Shown: positions 16,465 to 26,795 of the stretch, piece after piece | How the letters are laid out: the number at the start of each line of letters is the position of its first letter | Numbering within the stretch: position 1 is the first letter of the stretch | Assembly (NCBI RefSeq): GCF_910588715.1 | Contig: NZ_CAJURG010000001.1 | Location: 464,101 to 528,100, forward strand | Length of the DNA: 64,000 nucleotides | Direction: 5' to 3' | DNA from: an uncultured Clostridium sp. | GTDB taxonomy: Bacteria; Bacillota; Clostridia; Clostridiales; Clostridiaceae | Position numbers and translations under genes: made by a program | Notes under the pieces: model-generated | What the model saw: only the letters and a program-made list of their open reading frames with translations | Database searches by the model: none | Told to the model about the DNA's origin: nothing

Positions 16465-16503
16465 AAAGTAGTAATCCTAAACTAAAGATTACTACTTTTA
16501 TTT
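16465..16503. terminator. Bidirectional terminator
   Basis: Arms AAAGTAGTAATC (16465-16476) and GATTACTACTTT (16487-16498), with A-run before and T-run after. Serves the small ORF on the plus strand and the transporter on the minus strand. Confidence 0.85.
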
Positions 16504-16505
16504 TA

Positions 16506-18026
16506 TTATGCGATTTTATCTATTGAATCTTCCTTGCTTCCATATTTTTTCTCATATCTTGAGATTAAGTAGAATGCAACTAAACTAAATACTATTGGAC
16601 CAGCTAATTGGAATCCAGTAGAAACATAATCTTTACTTTCAATTGCTGGTTGTAATATTGTAAATATATTTGCAAATCCAACTGTAACAGTTACTACTAT
16701 TGCCCATACTGTCGCCATAGTTTTACTTTTGAAGAAGATAAATGGCTTTTCAATATTATCATTTTTCTTAAAGTAAATAAATGCAATTGCTAAGAACATT
16801 GTAGGAATTGTCATTGCAACATTTCCCATCAGTATTAAGTAATCTAAGAAACTTGAAGATTTACCACCAGTTATCACTGCAATTATTATTATTCCAACAA
16901 CAGCAATACATTGAATCCACATCGCTGTTACAGGCATTCCATTATTACTTAACTTAGTCCACTTTTCTGGCCAAATTTCTTTTGGAGTACCTTCTATTAA
17001 TTGTTTTAATGGTGAATAAATTAATGTAAAGAATGCACCAAGTAATGCTAAGAACATTGCTAGTCCTATATATCTAGCAAACCATGTCCCCATTATTTCA
17101 ACACCATGAGGAGATAATCCAAATACTTCTCCAAGTTTAATACCTAAATTTTTAATAACAACATATGATACATTTGCCATTCTTACATCAGGATTTGAAA
17201 GAACTTCTTGCCAATTTGTAAATAAACCAACCATTAATATAGCTAAAGAGTATCCTACACCAATAACAATTGCTGATATTTTAATTCCCTTTGGAAAAGT
17301 TTTATTAGCATTTTCAGTTTGATCAACTAGACCTCCAACTGCTTCTAATCCACCATATGCAAAAATTGCAAAAACTAAAAATCCTAATACAGCTAAAACT
17401 GTCCCATATGCTGGATTTGGAGAATGTGCAAATTCTGATAAATTTAATGGTTGGGCTGCTGTAAATCCATTAGCAAAGAATACTATTAATGAACCAACTA
17501 TTAATAATACATTAGCACTAGTTACAAATATACCACCTATAGATGCAACCTTTGAAATACTATTTAATCCTTTTGAAGATAAGAATGTAATTAATATAAC
17601 AAATACTGCTCCTAAAATTCCTAATGTTTGTGATGAAGTTAGTCCAAATAAAGACCATGATGAGGTTTGATCTGAACCAAAAATTAAGTTTGAAAGGGGA
17701 ACCCAAATTGATGATGATACACTAACCATCCAAACTATGTATGAAGCAAACCACATAAATGTACCAATAAATGCAAATTTTCTACCTACTGATTTTTGCA
17801 TCCAAACATAGATACCACCTTTTTCTTCTTTAAATGATGCACCAAATTCAGCCATCATAAATGCATATGGTATAAAGAAACATACTGCTCCAAATATATA
17901 CCATGGAATTGCAGAATATCCCATAAGGAAAAACGCTCTTGGAATATTGTTAAAACCAAATACTGATGTAAAAATCATAAGTATTAATGCTACTAGAGTT
18001 AATTTACCTGTTCCATTTTTACTCAT
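16506..18026 (-). CDS. yjeM: APC-family amino-acid transporter, YjeM-like
   Basis: An integral membrane protein of 506 residues with about 12 hydrophobic segments. The start KLTLVALILMIFTSVFGFNN, then FMMAEFGASFKEEKGGIYVW (the APC consensus EFG...GGIYVW), puts it in the glutamate/GABA antiporter branch, and overall it best fits YjeM. The substrate is unproven. It stands alone, with its own terminator shared with the small ORF downstream and a 357-base AT-rich upstream region. Confidence 0.82.
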   Translation of the reverse strand: MSKNGTGKLTLVALILMIFTSVFGFNNIPRAFFLMGYSAIPWYIFGAVCFFIPYAFMMAEFGASFKEEKGGIYVWMQKSVGRKFAFIGTFMWFASYIVWMVSVSSSIWVPLSNLIFGSDQTSSWSLFGLTSSQTLGILGAVFVILITFLSSKGLNSISKVASIGGIFVTSANVLLIVGSLIVFFANGFTAAQPLNLSEFAHSPNPAYGTVLAVLGFLVFAIFAYGGLEAVGGLVDQTENANKTFPKGIKISAIVIGVGYSLAILMVGLFTNWQEVLSNPDVRMANVSYVVIKNLGIKLGEVFGLSPHGVEIMGTWFARYIGLAMFLALLGAFFTLIYSPLKQLIEGTPKEIWPEKWTKLSNNGMPVTAMWIQCIAVVGIIIIAVITGGKSSSFLDYLILMGNVAMTIPTMFLAIAFIYFKKNDNIEKPFIFFKSKTMATVWAIVVTVTVGFANIFTILQPAIESKDYVSTGFQLAGPIVFSLVAFYLISRYEKKYGSKEDSIDKIA

Positions 18027-18383
18027 AAAAAAATTTCCTCCTTTGATATAATTCCTATTAATTTTAAATAATATATTTGTCGAATTTTACAACAAATGTA
18101 TTATAGCATATTTTTCTATATTTTTCTATGAGAAATTTTTTACATTTATATTATATATCTATTATTTTTAAAAATTTATCATGAAAATATATATTTTTTT
18201 AACTATTACATATATTTATTTTTTATATTTTGATATATATTAATTCTAAGATAATACATTAAATCTAGTAATTGAACATTTTTATATATTATTATTTCAA
18301 AAATTATATTTTAAATTCATATTTTAAAATATTAATATTTATTTTATTTAACTTTCTACAAAAATAAATATAGCAAATTTAAA
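18027..18383. other. AT-rich intergenic region, no gene seen
   Basis: 357 bases between the transporter start and the SNF2 helicase stop. The right part must hold the transporter promoter. A weak dyad (ATTTGT...ACAAAT near 18076) is present but too short to name. No supportable ORF or RNA motif. Confidence 0.5.
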
Positions 18384-21300
18384 TTATTTAAATAAATTTA
18401 AAATTTCATCATTAGTTAACCTTGAAATATTATTTATATTTAAACTTTCATCATCCATAATGCTATTTATTATTTCTCGTTTATCCTCTTGCAGGTCAAT
18501 AATTTTTTCTTCAATAGTGTCCTTAGCAATAAGCTTAATCACTTCAACTATATTTTTTTGTCCTATTCTATGTGCTCTATCTGTCGCTTGGTCTTCTATT
18601 GAAGGATTCCACCAAGGGTCCATATGCATAACAAACTTTGCTGATGTTAAGTTTAATCCAGTTCCTCCTGCTTTTAAAGAAATTAAAAAAATCTCCGCTT
18701 CTTTACTTTCATTAAATTTAGAAACAAGTTTTATTCTTTCTTTAGCATTTGTAGTTCCATCTAAATATTTAACTTCTATTTTTCTTTTATTTAATTCCTC
18801 TTTTAAATTTTTTAATACGGAAGTAAATTGAGAAAATACTAGCATTTTATTATTACTTTTTATAATATCTTCTATTATCTCTATAGCTGCGTTTATTTTT
18901 CCACTATCTCCTTTATAATCTTTATTAACTAATATAGGGTCTTGACATATTTGTCGTAACCTTGTTAAATAAGATAAAATTGTTATGTTATCCTCTTCTC
19001 CAGTTTTTAATTTCAATTTAACTTCTTTCATATAATTTTTATAGGCTAACTTTTGAGTTGTAGTCATTGAAATATAATACTTTTTTTCAATTTTTTCTGG
19101 CAATTCAGTTATAACATCCTTTTTCAATCTTCTTAATATAAATGGCTTTACTAAATTTTTTAACTCTTGAATTTCTTTTTCTGTTTTGTTAATAAACTTT
19201 TTCTTAAATTTCTTTTCGTCAAATAAATATCCAGGCATTATAAAATCAAAAATAGACCATAATTCAACTAAAGAATTTTCTATTGGAGTACCTGTTAATG
19301 CAAATTTCACCTTTGCATTTATTTCTTTTATAACCTTAGTATTTTGTGCTTTTGGGTTTTTTATATTTTGTGCCTCATCTATAATTAGATAATCAAAAAT
19401 TTCATTTTTATAAAATTCCATATCATTTTTAATTGTCCCATAAGTAGTTAATAAAATATCGTAATCTTTTTTGTTATCTATAACTTTACCTCTAACACTT
19501 TTGCTTCCATGAATAATACCAACTTTTAAACTTGGTGCAAATTTTTCAAATTCATCTTTCCAGTTATATATAAGTGAAGTTTGTGTAACAACTAGCGATT
19601 TACTATTTTTCTTATATAATAAAAAAGCTATTATTTGAATAGTTTTACCAAGCCCCATTTCATCAGCTAAAATCCCTCCAAAATTCATTTCACTTAAAGA
19701 TAACAAATAATTTACACCAGCAAGTTGATAATTTCTTAATTTTCCCTTTAGCCCCTCTATTTTATTAATTTTTTCTATATCCCTATTTTCTAACCTTTTA
19801 GAAACTATCTTTAATGTTTCTGCTCCCCTTATAAAATTTAAGCTATAATTTTTTATATTTTCATCTATAAATAAAGCTTTACTCTCATCTACTTCTATTT
19901 CACCATCATATATTTCTTGATTGTAAATTAAATTATCAAGTATATTAAAAAAATTTATTATTCCTAAATCTCTTAAATTTAATATTTTTCCTTTCTTTGT
20001 TTTATAAAAATCTCTGTCCTCTTCTAAAGCCTGTAATACATTTATATATTCACTATAACTTAAATCATCTATAGAATACTTAAAAATGATTTTTTCGTTT
20101 TCATTTTCAAATTTAGCTACTATATTATCACTATCTATAAGATTAATTTCATCAAAACTTTTATCAAACTCAACTATAGAAAATTCATTAAAAAACTTTA
20201 CCCCATCTACTAAAAACTTATAATATTCTTCATCATCACCAATGAACAAAAATTCATTTTCCTTCTTTATAAATCTATATCTTTCTAACTTCATAGATAT
20301 TTCTTCTTCAAAATTATTATCCCTCAAAAAGTAATTTATGTTTTTATCTAATATATTTATAATTTTCCCAAAATAATTAATATTAACTTTACACTTAATA
20401 CTGTTATTTTCATTTTTAATTAAAGTTTTAACCTTGTAATACTTTCTACAAAGACTTTTAACACCTTCTCCTAATATTATTTCATTACTAATATTTCCTA
20501 ATAAATTAAATAAATTACTAATATAATTTTCTTGCTTAGGATATTCTATTTTTCCATTAACTTTTAAAGTGTTGTATAATATTTTATAATTATCTATTTG
20601 ATTATTGCTTGGTAAATAAATTTTTCTATCATTTAAAAATAAAGTAAAGTCATCATTTAATGGTATAGGTAGCTTTTTCTTTGTAGTTAAAATTACTTTA
20701 TCTAAATCTATTTTTACTGTAAATGATAGAGGCATATCCCCTTTTATTACATAACTTTCATAATTAATATATTCATAATTTAGCTTAACCTTTTTATTTT
20801 CATCTACTAATTTTAATATTTCCTCTATATACTTTTCCTTAATTCTTAAAACCTTACCATCTATGATATTAAATGACTCTTTATTTTTTAAATTCAAATC
20901 TATATAATTTAAAAGCTCCTTATCCTTATCATTTAACTTCATACAGGAACTATTATAAAGAAATTCACCATTAATTCTAAATTGACCATTTGTTTTAATA
21001 CATTTTAAAAATTCACTTATTTTAGAAATTAAATATGTAATTTTTTCTCCTATTTTTAGTTGTATATCAAATGTATTATTATCATTTTTTTTAATATCTA
21101 AATCTAAATTTATTATTTTCTTTTCAACATTTCCCTTAGCAATATTAATTTCTCTACTTTTATTTAATTTTTGATCTTCTTTTAACTTTTTCTTTAATTT
21201 ACTTTTTCCTATAATATAAAAATAAAATATAGTTGCAATTATATGCTTACATATATAATTAGATTTATATTTTGAAAATTCCTCATATGTATTACATGTA

Positions 21301-21533
21301 CACTTTGCACTTATTAATTTTTTATTTTTTAAATTATACTTTATATGACAACTATACTCTTTCCCATTATCGCCAATTATCCTTGAATATATATGATAAA
21401 CATCATCAATTTTTTTACTACTTAAATTTGATACTAACCTTTTTTTATAAATTTCCTTTCCTTCTTTTATACTAATATTAGACCCTAAAGCTAATACCTC
21501 ATCTAATAATTTTTTTAAATTCATGTTTTTCAC
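18384..21533 (-). CDS. SNF2-family helicase with SWIM zinc finger
   Basis: A 1049-residue ATP-dependent DNA translocase. The SWIM zinc finger has Cys78, Cys80, Cys95 and His97 (CTCNTYEEF, then YICKHIIA). A long middle region matches the bacterial SNF2-associated domain. The ATPase core has Walker A LADEMGLGKTIQI near residue 617, DEAQ box, LTGTPIENSLVELWSIFD, and the C-terminal lobe with MDPWWNPSIEDQATDRAHRI. It is a single gene with no nuclease or methylase beside it, so this is the housekeeping-type clostridial SNF2, not an evident defence island. The exact role is unknown. Confidence 0.92.
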   Translation of the reverse strand: MKNMNLKKLLDEVLALGSNISIKEGKEIYKKRLVSNLSSKKIDDVYHIYSRIIGDNGKEYSCHIKYNLKNKKLISAKCTCNTYEEFSKYKSNYICKHIIATIFYFYIIGKSKLKKKLKEDQKLNKSREINIAKGNVEKKIINLDLDIKKNDNNTFDIQLKIGEKITYLISKISEFLKCIKTNGQFRINGEFLYNSSCMKLNDKDKELLNYIDLNLKNKESFNIIDGKVLRIKEKYIEEILKLVDENKKVKLNYEYINYESYVIKGDMPLSFTVKIDLDKVILTTKKKLPIPLNDDFTLFLNDRKIYLPSNNQIDNYKILYNTLKVNGKIEYPKQENYISNLFNLLGNISNEIILGEGVKSLCRKYYKVKTLIKNENNSIKCKVNINYFGKIINILDKNINYFLRDNNFEEEISMKLERYRFIKKENEFLFIGDDEEYYKFLVDGVKFFNEFSIVEFDKSFDEINLIDSDNIVAKFENENEKIIFKYSIDDLSYSEYINVLQALEEDRDFYKTKKGKILNLRDLGIINFFNILDNLIYNQEIYDGEIEVDESKALFIDENIKNYSLNFIRGAETLKIVSKRLENRDIEKINKIEGLKGKLRNYQLAGVNYLLSLSEMNFGGILADEMGLGKTIQIIAFLLYKKNSKSLVVTQTSLIYNWKDEFEKFAPSLKVGIIHGSKSVRGKVIDNKKDYDILLTTYGTIKNDMEFYKNEIFDYLIIDEAQNIKNPKAQNTKVIKEINAKVKFALTGTPIENSLVELWSIFDFIMPGYLFDEKKFKKKFINKTEKEIQELKNLVKPFILRRLKKDVITELPEKIEKKYYISMTTTQKLAYKNYMKEVKLKLKTGEEDNITILSYLTRLRQICQDPILVNKDYKGDSGKINAAIEIIEDIIKSNNKMLVFSQFTSVLKNLKEELNKRKIEVKYLDGTTNAKERIKLVSKFNESKEAEIFLISLKAGGTGLNLTSAKFVMHMDPWWNPSIEDQATDRAHRIGQKNIVEVIKLIAKDTIEEKIIDLQEDKREIINSIMDDESLNINNISRLTNDEILNLFK

Positions 21534-21631
21534 CTCATTTCCTAGTAATTTAATTTAAATATTATATCATAACTTATTAAATTGAGTTAATTTTTATAAA
21601 TAAATTTAATAATTAAACATTAATTACAAAA

Positions 21632-21680
21632 AAATATAAAGTAGTTCATAAATATTTCATTATGAAACTACTTTATATTT
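21632..21680 (-). terminator. Hairpin downstream of the GH31 gene
   Basis: Arms 21632-21650 and 21661-21680, nearly perfect around a 10-nt loop, with AT-rich flanks. Lies after the GH31 stop at 21746 on the minus strand. Confidence 0.65.
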
Positions 21681-21745
21681 AAATTTAAAGTGGAAATTTT
21701 AAAAATTAATCTCTTATTTAAAACTGTAAAATTAACATTACTATT

Positions 21746-24082
21746 TTATAGTTTTGCTATAAACTCATTTTCTTTAATTTCAATTTTCATATCATTAAAG
21801 AATACTTTCTTAGTATTATCTAAATTGTTAAAAATTATTTTTACTTTATTATAAATTTTAGAATATCCTAAACTTTTATTTATTTTTATGTCTAAGCTTT
21901 CTCCTAACTTACAATTAATTATATATTTATTTAACTTTCCATCTCTATAATCAAAACTTTCTCCATCATCTAATATATGAGTATAAGTTGCTTCTCCCTC
22001 TTCTTTACCTAAATATATTTTTATTGTTAATATATCCTCATTATTTTCTCCAACATAATTTTGCTCTTTTCCTATCGGAATTATAGATAATGCTTTTATG
22101 AATATAGGACAAATATCTAATGGAGCATCTTTAATTATATACTTGCCACCTTCATGCTCTTCTCCAGTCCAATAATCAATCCAATTATCTCCCTTTGGTA
22201 AATATACTAACCTTTGTCTAGCACCTTGTTCAACAACTGGAGCTACTAAAATATTATCACCAAAATTAAATTCATCATTTATTTCATATGTCCTTTTATC
22301 ATTTTGATAATTAAATAATAATGGTCTAATTATTGGTTCTCCAGAATTTTCGCATTTATACATCATGTCATATAAATATTTAATTAAAGTATATCTTAAT
22401 TTAATATATTTTCTATTTATATCTTCTGTAATCTTATCAAAAGCCCAAGGCTCTTGTTCTCTACTTCCAATAGTTGAATGATTTCTAAATAATGGAGTAA
22501 ATGCTCCAACTTGAACCCATCTACTTAAAAGCTCTGGTGTACAATCATGTCCAAAACCACCAACATCAGTTCCACAAAAAGCCATACCACTAAGTCCAAG
22601 ATTCATTAACATAGGTAAGGACATTCTTAAATGCTCCCATGTACTTTGATTATCCCCAGTCCAAACTGTAGCATATTTTTGTGTTCCTGCATAACAAGCT
22701 CTAGTTACTATAAATGGTCTTTTATTAGTAGCTTTTTTAATACCTTCATAAGTAGCTTTATCCATCATATGTCCATAAACATTATGAATTTCCTTATGAG
22801 TAACCAATATTCCATCATTATCAAACACTACATCATCAGGAAGTGAACCATTAAAACTAGCTGGTTCATTCATATCATTCCATATTCCTGATACGCCTAA
22901 ATCCATCATTATCTTTTGATTTTCAGCCCACCATTTTCTTGTTTTAGAATTCATAAAATCAGGAAATACAGATTCTCCTGGCCAAACATAATTCTTATAA
23001 ACTATTCCATCTTTATCTGTTGCAAAATAGCCTTCCTTTAACCCTTCATCATATATTTTATATCCCTTATCCACCTTTACTCCAGGATCTATAATAGTAA
23101 CTACCTTAAATCCCATTTCTTTAAGCTGTTTTAGAAATTCCTTTGGATTTTCAAACTTTTTATTGTCCCAAGTAAAAACTCTAAATCCATCCATATAATC
23201 TATATCTAAATAAATTGTATCACAAGGAATATCCTTTTCCCTAAAACATTTTGCAATTTCCATAGCTCTTTCTTGTGGTGCATAAGACCATCTACATTGT
23301 TGATATCCAAGTGTCCACAATTGAGGTAATGGTGTTTTTCCTGTTATATTAGTATACTCATTAACTACCTTATTTACTGTTGGTCCATACATAAAGTAAT
23401 AATCTAAATTACCATCCATAGCTCCAAAGTAATAATACTTAGAATTTTCCTTTCCCATATCAAAATGGCTTTCAAAATGATTATCAAAGAAAATTCCAAA
23501 GGCCTCTTTATCTTTTAATCCTATTAAAAAAGGAATTGATTTATATAACTGAGAATATGTTTCGCCATGTGGTGTTGGATCATCTGTATTCCAATTTCTA
23601 TATTGGTATCCTTTCTTATTTAAATAACCAGTCCTCTCCCCTAAGCCATAAAAATACATATCTTCTTCCATAACCTTAGATATATAAATTTTATATTCTT
23701 CATGACCTTCTAATTTATGTCCTTCCTCTTTTGCTAAAGTTGAATTTGTACCAAGTCTTATAAAAGGGTCTCTTTTATCTCTATAATCTCTACATAAAAC
23801 TTCTCCTTTTAAATTATATATATCAACTTTAAATTCATCATAAACATTAATATCTAAAATATCTGTTTTAATATTTAAAATATTATTTTCATATTTTACC
23901 TTAAAATTCACCTTATCATTTAATACGTTTTCAACAACCTTAGAATTTCTCTCTTCTCTATGAAATGGAACAAAAAAATTAACAACAGAGTCATTTATCA
24001 CAGTAATAGTACTTTGTATCTTTTCATAATTTACTAAAATTTTATTTTCAATAATTTCATAATTTAATATTTTGCCAAACAT
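21746..24082 (-). CDS. Glycoside hydrolase family 31 alpha-glucosidase
   Basis: The 778-residue protein hydrolyses alpha-glucosidic ends. The catalytic nucleophile Asp is in GIWNDMNEPASF, the GH31 signature WxDMNE. Other conserved blocks are IDYMDGFRVFTWD, FVTRACYAGTQKY (containing the RxxYAGxQKY motif), and the acid/base-region WTGDNQSTWEHLRMSL. There is no signal peptide, so it acts in the cytoplasm on imported oligosaccharides. The divergent AraC regulator 135 bases away probably controls it. Start has AGAGGATGAGAGT upstream. Confidence 0.95.
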   Translation of the reverse strand: MFGKILNYEIIENKILVNYEKIQSTITVINDSVVNFFVPFHREERNSKVVENVLNDKVNFKVKYENNILNIKTDILDINVYDEFKVDIYNLKGEVLCRDYRDKRDPFIRLGTNSTLAKEEGHKLEGHEEYKIYISKVMEEDMYFYGLGERTGYLNKKGYQYRNWNTDDPTPHGETYSQLYKSIPFLIGLKDKEAFGIFFDNHFESHFDMGKENSKYYYFGAMDGNLDYYFMYGPTVNKVVNEYTNITGKTPLPQLWTLGYQQCRWSYAPQERAMEIAKCFREKDIPCDTIYLDIDYMDGFRVFTWDNKKFENPKEFLKQLKEMGFKVVTIIDPGVKVDKGYKIYDEGLKEGYFATDKDGIVYKNYVWPGESVFPDFMNSKTRKWWAENQKIMMDLGVSGIWNDMNEPASFNGSLPDDVVFDNDGILVTHKEIHNVYGHMMDKATYEGIKKATNKRPFIVTRACYAGTQKYATVWTGDNQSTWEHLRMSLPMLMNLGLSGMAFCGTDVGGFGHDCTPELLSRWVQVGAFTPLFRNHSTIGSREQEPWAFDKITEDINRKYIKLRYTLIKYLYDMMYKCENSGEPIIRPLLFNYQNDKRTYEINDEFNFGDNILVAPVVEQGARQRLVYLPKGDNWIDYWTGEEHEGGKYIIKDAPLDICPIFIKALSIIPIGKEQNYVGENNEDILTIKIYLGKEEGEATYTHILDDGESFDYRDGKLNKYIINCKLGESLDIKINKSLGYSKIYNKVKIIFNNLDNTKKVFFNDMKIEIKENEFIAKL

Positions 24083-24217
24083 ACTCTCATCCTCTTATTT
24101 ATAAAAATAATTTATTTTAAAAATATAATATAAATGTTATTATATTATTAAAATAAATTTAATACTTGTAACATACTAACATTTTATAAGACAATACTGC
24201 TATAATTAGGAGATTTA

Positions 24218-25114
24218 ATGAATACTTTAGACTTTACAAATTTAAAAGAAAATACTATACATGGTGATTTTATATTACCATTTTCAATTTATAAAGGGGT
24301 TATGAGTCCAAGCTTTCCATCAATTTCACCTCATTGGCATGAAGAAGTAGAAGTTATTATAGTTTTAGATGGAAGTTGTGAATATAGAATAAATTTAGAT
24401 TCATTTATCATAAATAAAGGAGATATTTTAATTATTAATTCTCAAAGCTTACACTCATTAACATCTATTCAAAATAAAAATATGAGTTGGATTTCTTTTG
24501 TTTTTAATATGAATATGTTAAAAAGCTCTAATACAGATGGTACATTGTTAAAATATATAGCACCTTTATTAAACCATGAACATCAATTGCCTATTATTCT
24601 TAAAGATAATATAGAATGCTACTATAAAATACTTGATGTTATAGAAAATATATTATTCTGTTATTACGAAAAAGATATTGCTTATGAACTTGAATTAAAA
24701 TCTTTATTATTTAAATTCTTTGCATTACTTTACAAAAATAATTTAATTCAAAAGCACAAAACTAAAAATAATCTTACAATTAATACTACTGATAAAATTA
24801 AATTGATTTTAAATTACATAAACGACCATTACTTTGAAGATATATCTATAAATACTTTAGCTGAGCTTTGTGAATATAGTGAATATCATTTTATGAGATT
24901 TTTTAAAAAACATATTGGATTAACTTGCATACAATATATAAATAATTTAAGATTAGAAAAATCATCTATTTTATTAACTTCTACTAATAATTCTATAATG
25001 GATATTTCTCTAGAAGTTGGATTTGATAATTTATCTTATTTTAATAAATTATTTAAAAGAAAATATAATTTAACACCTAAAGAATTTAGAATAATAAATA
25101 CTTCAATTTTATAA
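24218..25114 (+). CDS. AraC-family transcriptional regulator with cupin sensor domain
   Basis: The 298-residue protein has an N-terminal cupin-like sugar-binding domain (SPHWHEEVEVIIVLDG, residues about 37-52) and a C-terminal pair of helix-turn-helix motifs (INTLAELCEYSEYHFMRFFK; ISLEVGFDNLSYFNKLFKRK). This layout is typical of carbohydrate regulators. It is divergent from the GH31 alpha-glucosidase, with a 135-base shared promoter region, so it is the likely activator of that gene. The effector is not known. Confidence 0.9.
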   Translation: MNTLDFTNLKENTIHGDFILPFSIYKGVMSPSFPSISPHWHEEVEVIIVLDGSCEYRINLDSFIINKGDILIINSQSLHSLTSIQNKNMSWISFVFNMNMLKSSNTDGTLLKYIAPLLNHEHQLPIILKDNIECYYKILDVIENILFCYYEKDIAYELELKSLLFKFFALLYKNNLIQKHKTKNNLTINTTDKIKLILNYINDHYFEDISINTLAELCEYSEYHFMRFFKKHIGLTCIQYINNLRLEKSSILLTSTNNSIMDISLEVGFDNLSYFNKLFKRKYNLTPKEFRIINTSIL

Positions 25115-25320
25115 ATAAAAATTATCTTTAATATTGAATTTAATTTTTTTACTAAATATATAATTTTTAAATTTACATATATAAAAATTTTATGTTTTTA
25201 TTAATATATTATTAATTTCTTATATATTTATATAATTTAATTATCATTTTTTGTCTAAGGAACGAACTTTTTAGCTTTGAATATAATAAATTAGTATAAT
25301 AAATATATAAGGAGCATAAT

Positions 25321-25956
25321 ATGCATATAATTCCTTCTATTTTATTAGCATTTTCTGCAAGCTTAGACAGCTTAATAATTGGAATTGCTTATGGAATAAA
25401 AAATATAAGAATTAAATTTTCTATTAATATAATAATTGCATTAATTATTACTTCAGGAACTTTCATTTCTATGATTTTAGGTGCTTTTTTAAGTAAATTT
25501 ATCCCAGCATATATTTGTAACTACATTGGTGGTATAGTTTTATGTGGTGTTGGATTATTTATGACTTGTGATTTTATCAAAGAGCAAAAAAAATTAAAGA
25601 AAAATGAAATATATAAAGAAAATGAAAATAAAGATATTATTGAATCACTAAATTATGATGAGATATTAACTAATAACAAAACTGCTGATACTAACGGCTC
25701 TGGTAATATAGAAGTCAAAGAAGCTGTTTCACTTGCTATAGCACTTAGCTTAAATAATTTTGCCCTTGGACTTGGAGCAAGCATGTCTGGAATAAGTATT
25801 CCACTAACAACTATTTTTACATTTATTTTTAGTATATTAATATTGATTTTAGGCTTAAAAATAGGCAATAGCTTTTTATCTAAAATTTTTGGTAAATATT
25901 CTGATTTATTATCAGCTATTATAATTATAGCAATGGGAATATTCCAACTATTATAA
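25321..25956 (+). CDS. ytaF: Sporulation membrane protein YtaF
   Basis: A 211-residue integral membrane protein of the MntP/YtaF (DUF204-like) family. Hydrophobic segments alternate with the repeated motif FSASLDSLIIGIAYGI (residues about 11-26) and LSLNNFALGLGASMSGI (about 140-156), the two Asp/Asn-containing inverted halves. A charged loop of about 45 residues lies between the halves. In Bacillus ytaF is sporulation-associated; its function is unclear. AAGGAGCATAAT precedes the ATG. It has its own terminator. Confidence 0.88.
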   Translation: MHIIPSILLAFSASLDSLIIGIAYGIKNIRIKFSINIIIALIITSGTFISMILGAFLSKFIPAYICNYIGGIVLCGVGLFMTCDFIKEQKKLKKNEIYKENENKDIIESLNYDEILTNNKTADTNGSGNIEVKEAVSLAIALSLNNFALGLGASMSGISIPLTTIFTFIFSILILILGLKIGNSFLSKIFGKYSDLLSAIIIIAMGIFQLL

Positions 25957-25957
25957 T

Positions 25958-26003
25958 AAAAAAATGCTTCTTAATTTATTTTAAAAATTAAGAAGCATTT
26001 TTT
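25958..26003. terminator. Bidirectional terminator
   Basis: Long arms with core TGCTTCTTAATTT (25958-25977) and AAATTAAGAAGCA (25985-26003), flanked by A-run and T-run. Serves ytaF and the convergent pentapeptide gene. Confidence 0.9.
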
Positions 26004-26004
26004 A

Positions 26005-26646
26005 TTATAATACCTTTTTTATAAGCCTTATAATATAACTTATAGTATAAAAATCTCTATCTATTTGTGATTTTATTTTATCAAATCCATTAATAAGCTC
26101 TTCTTCCGTAAAACTCTCTTTAAGTATCATAAGCGTTAAGGTATTAATACCCCCATCTTTTGTATCAAAAATTCTAGAGCTTTTAACAAACTTATTTTCC
26201 ATTAAACTCTTTAATGAATCTTCTAATTCCATACTTATATCTATTTTAGGCATCTTTTCAAATATTCTTACACCATCAATATTACTATTAAAATTTTTAG
26301 TTTTTTCTAATTTACATCCTAAAAATATAGTATTTTCAAACTTTGCATCTTTAAAGTCAGTACCATCTAAATTTGCACCTTCAAAAATAGCATTTTTAAA
26401 TTTTGCATTTTTAAATTTGCTATTTTTTAAATTAGTTCCAATAAACTCTGTTCCTTCAAAACTTCCATTCATAAAACTACAAGTTTTAAAATGTGCTCCT
26501 CTAAAGGTTGCAAAATTAAAATTTGAATTAGAAAAGTTACAATTATAGCAGTTGCTTCTTTTAAAATTCTTATACATAAAGTTTTTATCTTTTTTTTCTA
26601 TATTATTATAGTGAAAATTTTCACTTCCGTTATTATCTTTACCCAT
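26005..26646 (-). CDS. Pentapeptide-repeat protein
   Basis: The 213-residue protein has about 16 tandem five-residue repeats in residues 25-115 (for example SFEGTEFIGTNLKNSKFKNA), which fold as a right-handed square beta-helix. A C-terminal alpha/beta domain of about 90 residues follows (DISMELEDSLKSLMENKFVK). Some pentapeptide proteins mimic DNA and protect gyrase (Qnr, MfpA), but the second domain and the context do not argue for that. Cytoplasmic, single gene, function unknown. Confidence 0.85.
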   Translation of the reverse strand: MGKDNNGSENFHYNNIEKKDKNFMYKNFKRSNCYNCNFSNSNFNFATFRGAHFKTCSFMNGSFEGTEFIGTNLKNSKFKNAKFKNAIFEGANLDGTDFKDAKFENTIFLGCKLEKTKNFNSNIDGVRIFEKMPKIDISMELEDSLKSLMENKFVKSSRIFDTKDGGINTLTLMILKESFTEEELINGFDKIKSQIDRDFYTISYIIRLIKKVL

Positions 26647-26795
26647 CTTTTATCCTCTTACTTTCTAGTATATTTTACAATCTTATATATTTTAAATTAA
26701 AAAGTCAACTATATTTTATAAATGAATATTAAATTTTTAAGTGAGAAATACTAATAAAGATTTGTATTTGAAACATAAAAAAGGAGGATTTTTAA

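Noticed and set aside
18060..18110. Rex-like dyad upstream of the YjeM-like transporter
   Set aside because: The half-sites (ATTTGT/ACAAAT) are short and do not fit the TTGTTAA-type Rex consensus.
18384..21533. SNF2 helicase as part of a defence island (for example DISARM)
   Set aside because: No methylase, nuclease or other defence gene is adjacent. The SWIM-SNF2 layout is common as a single housekeeping-type gene in clostridia.
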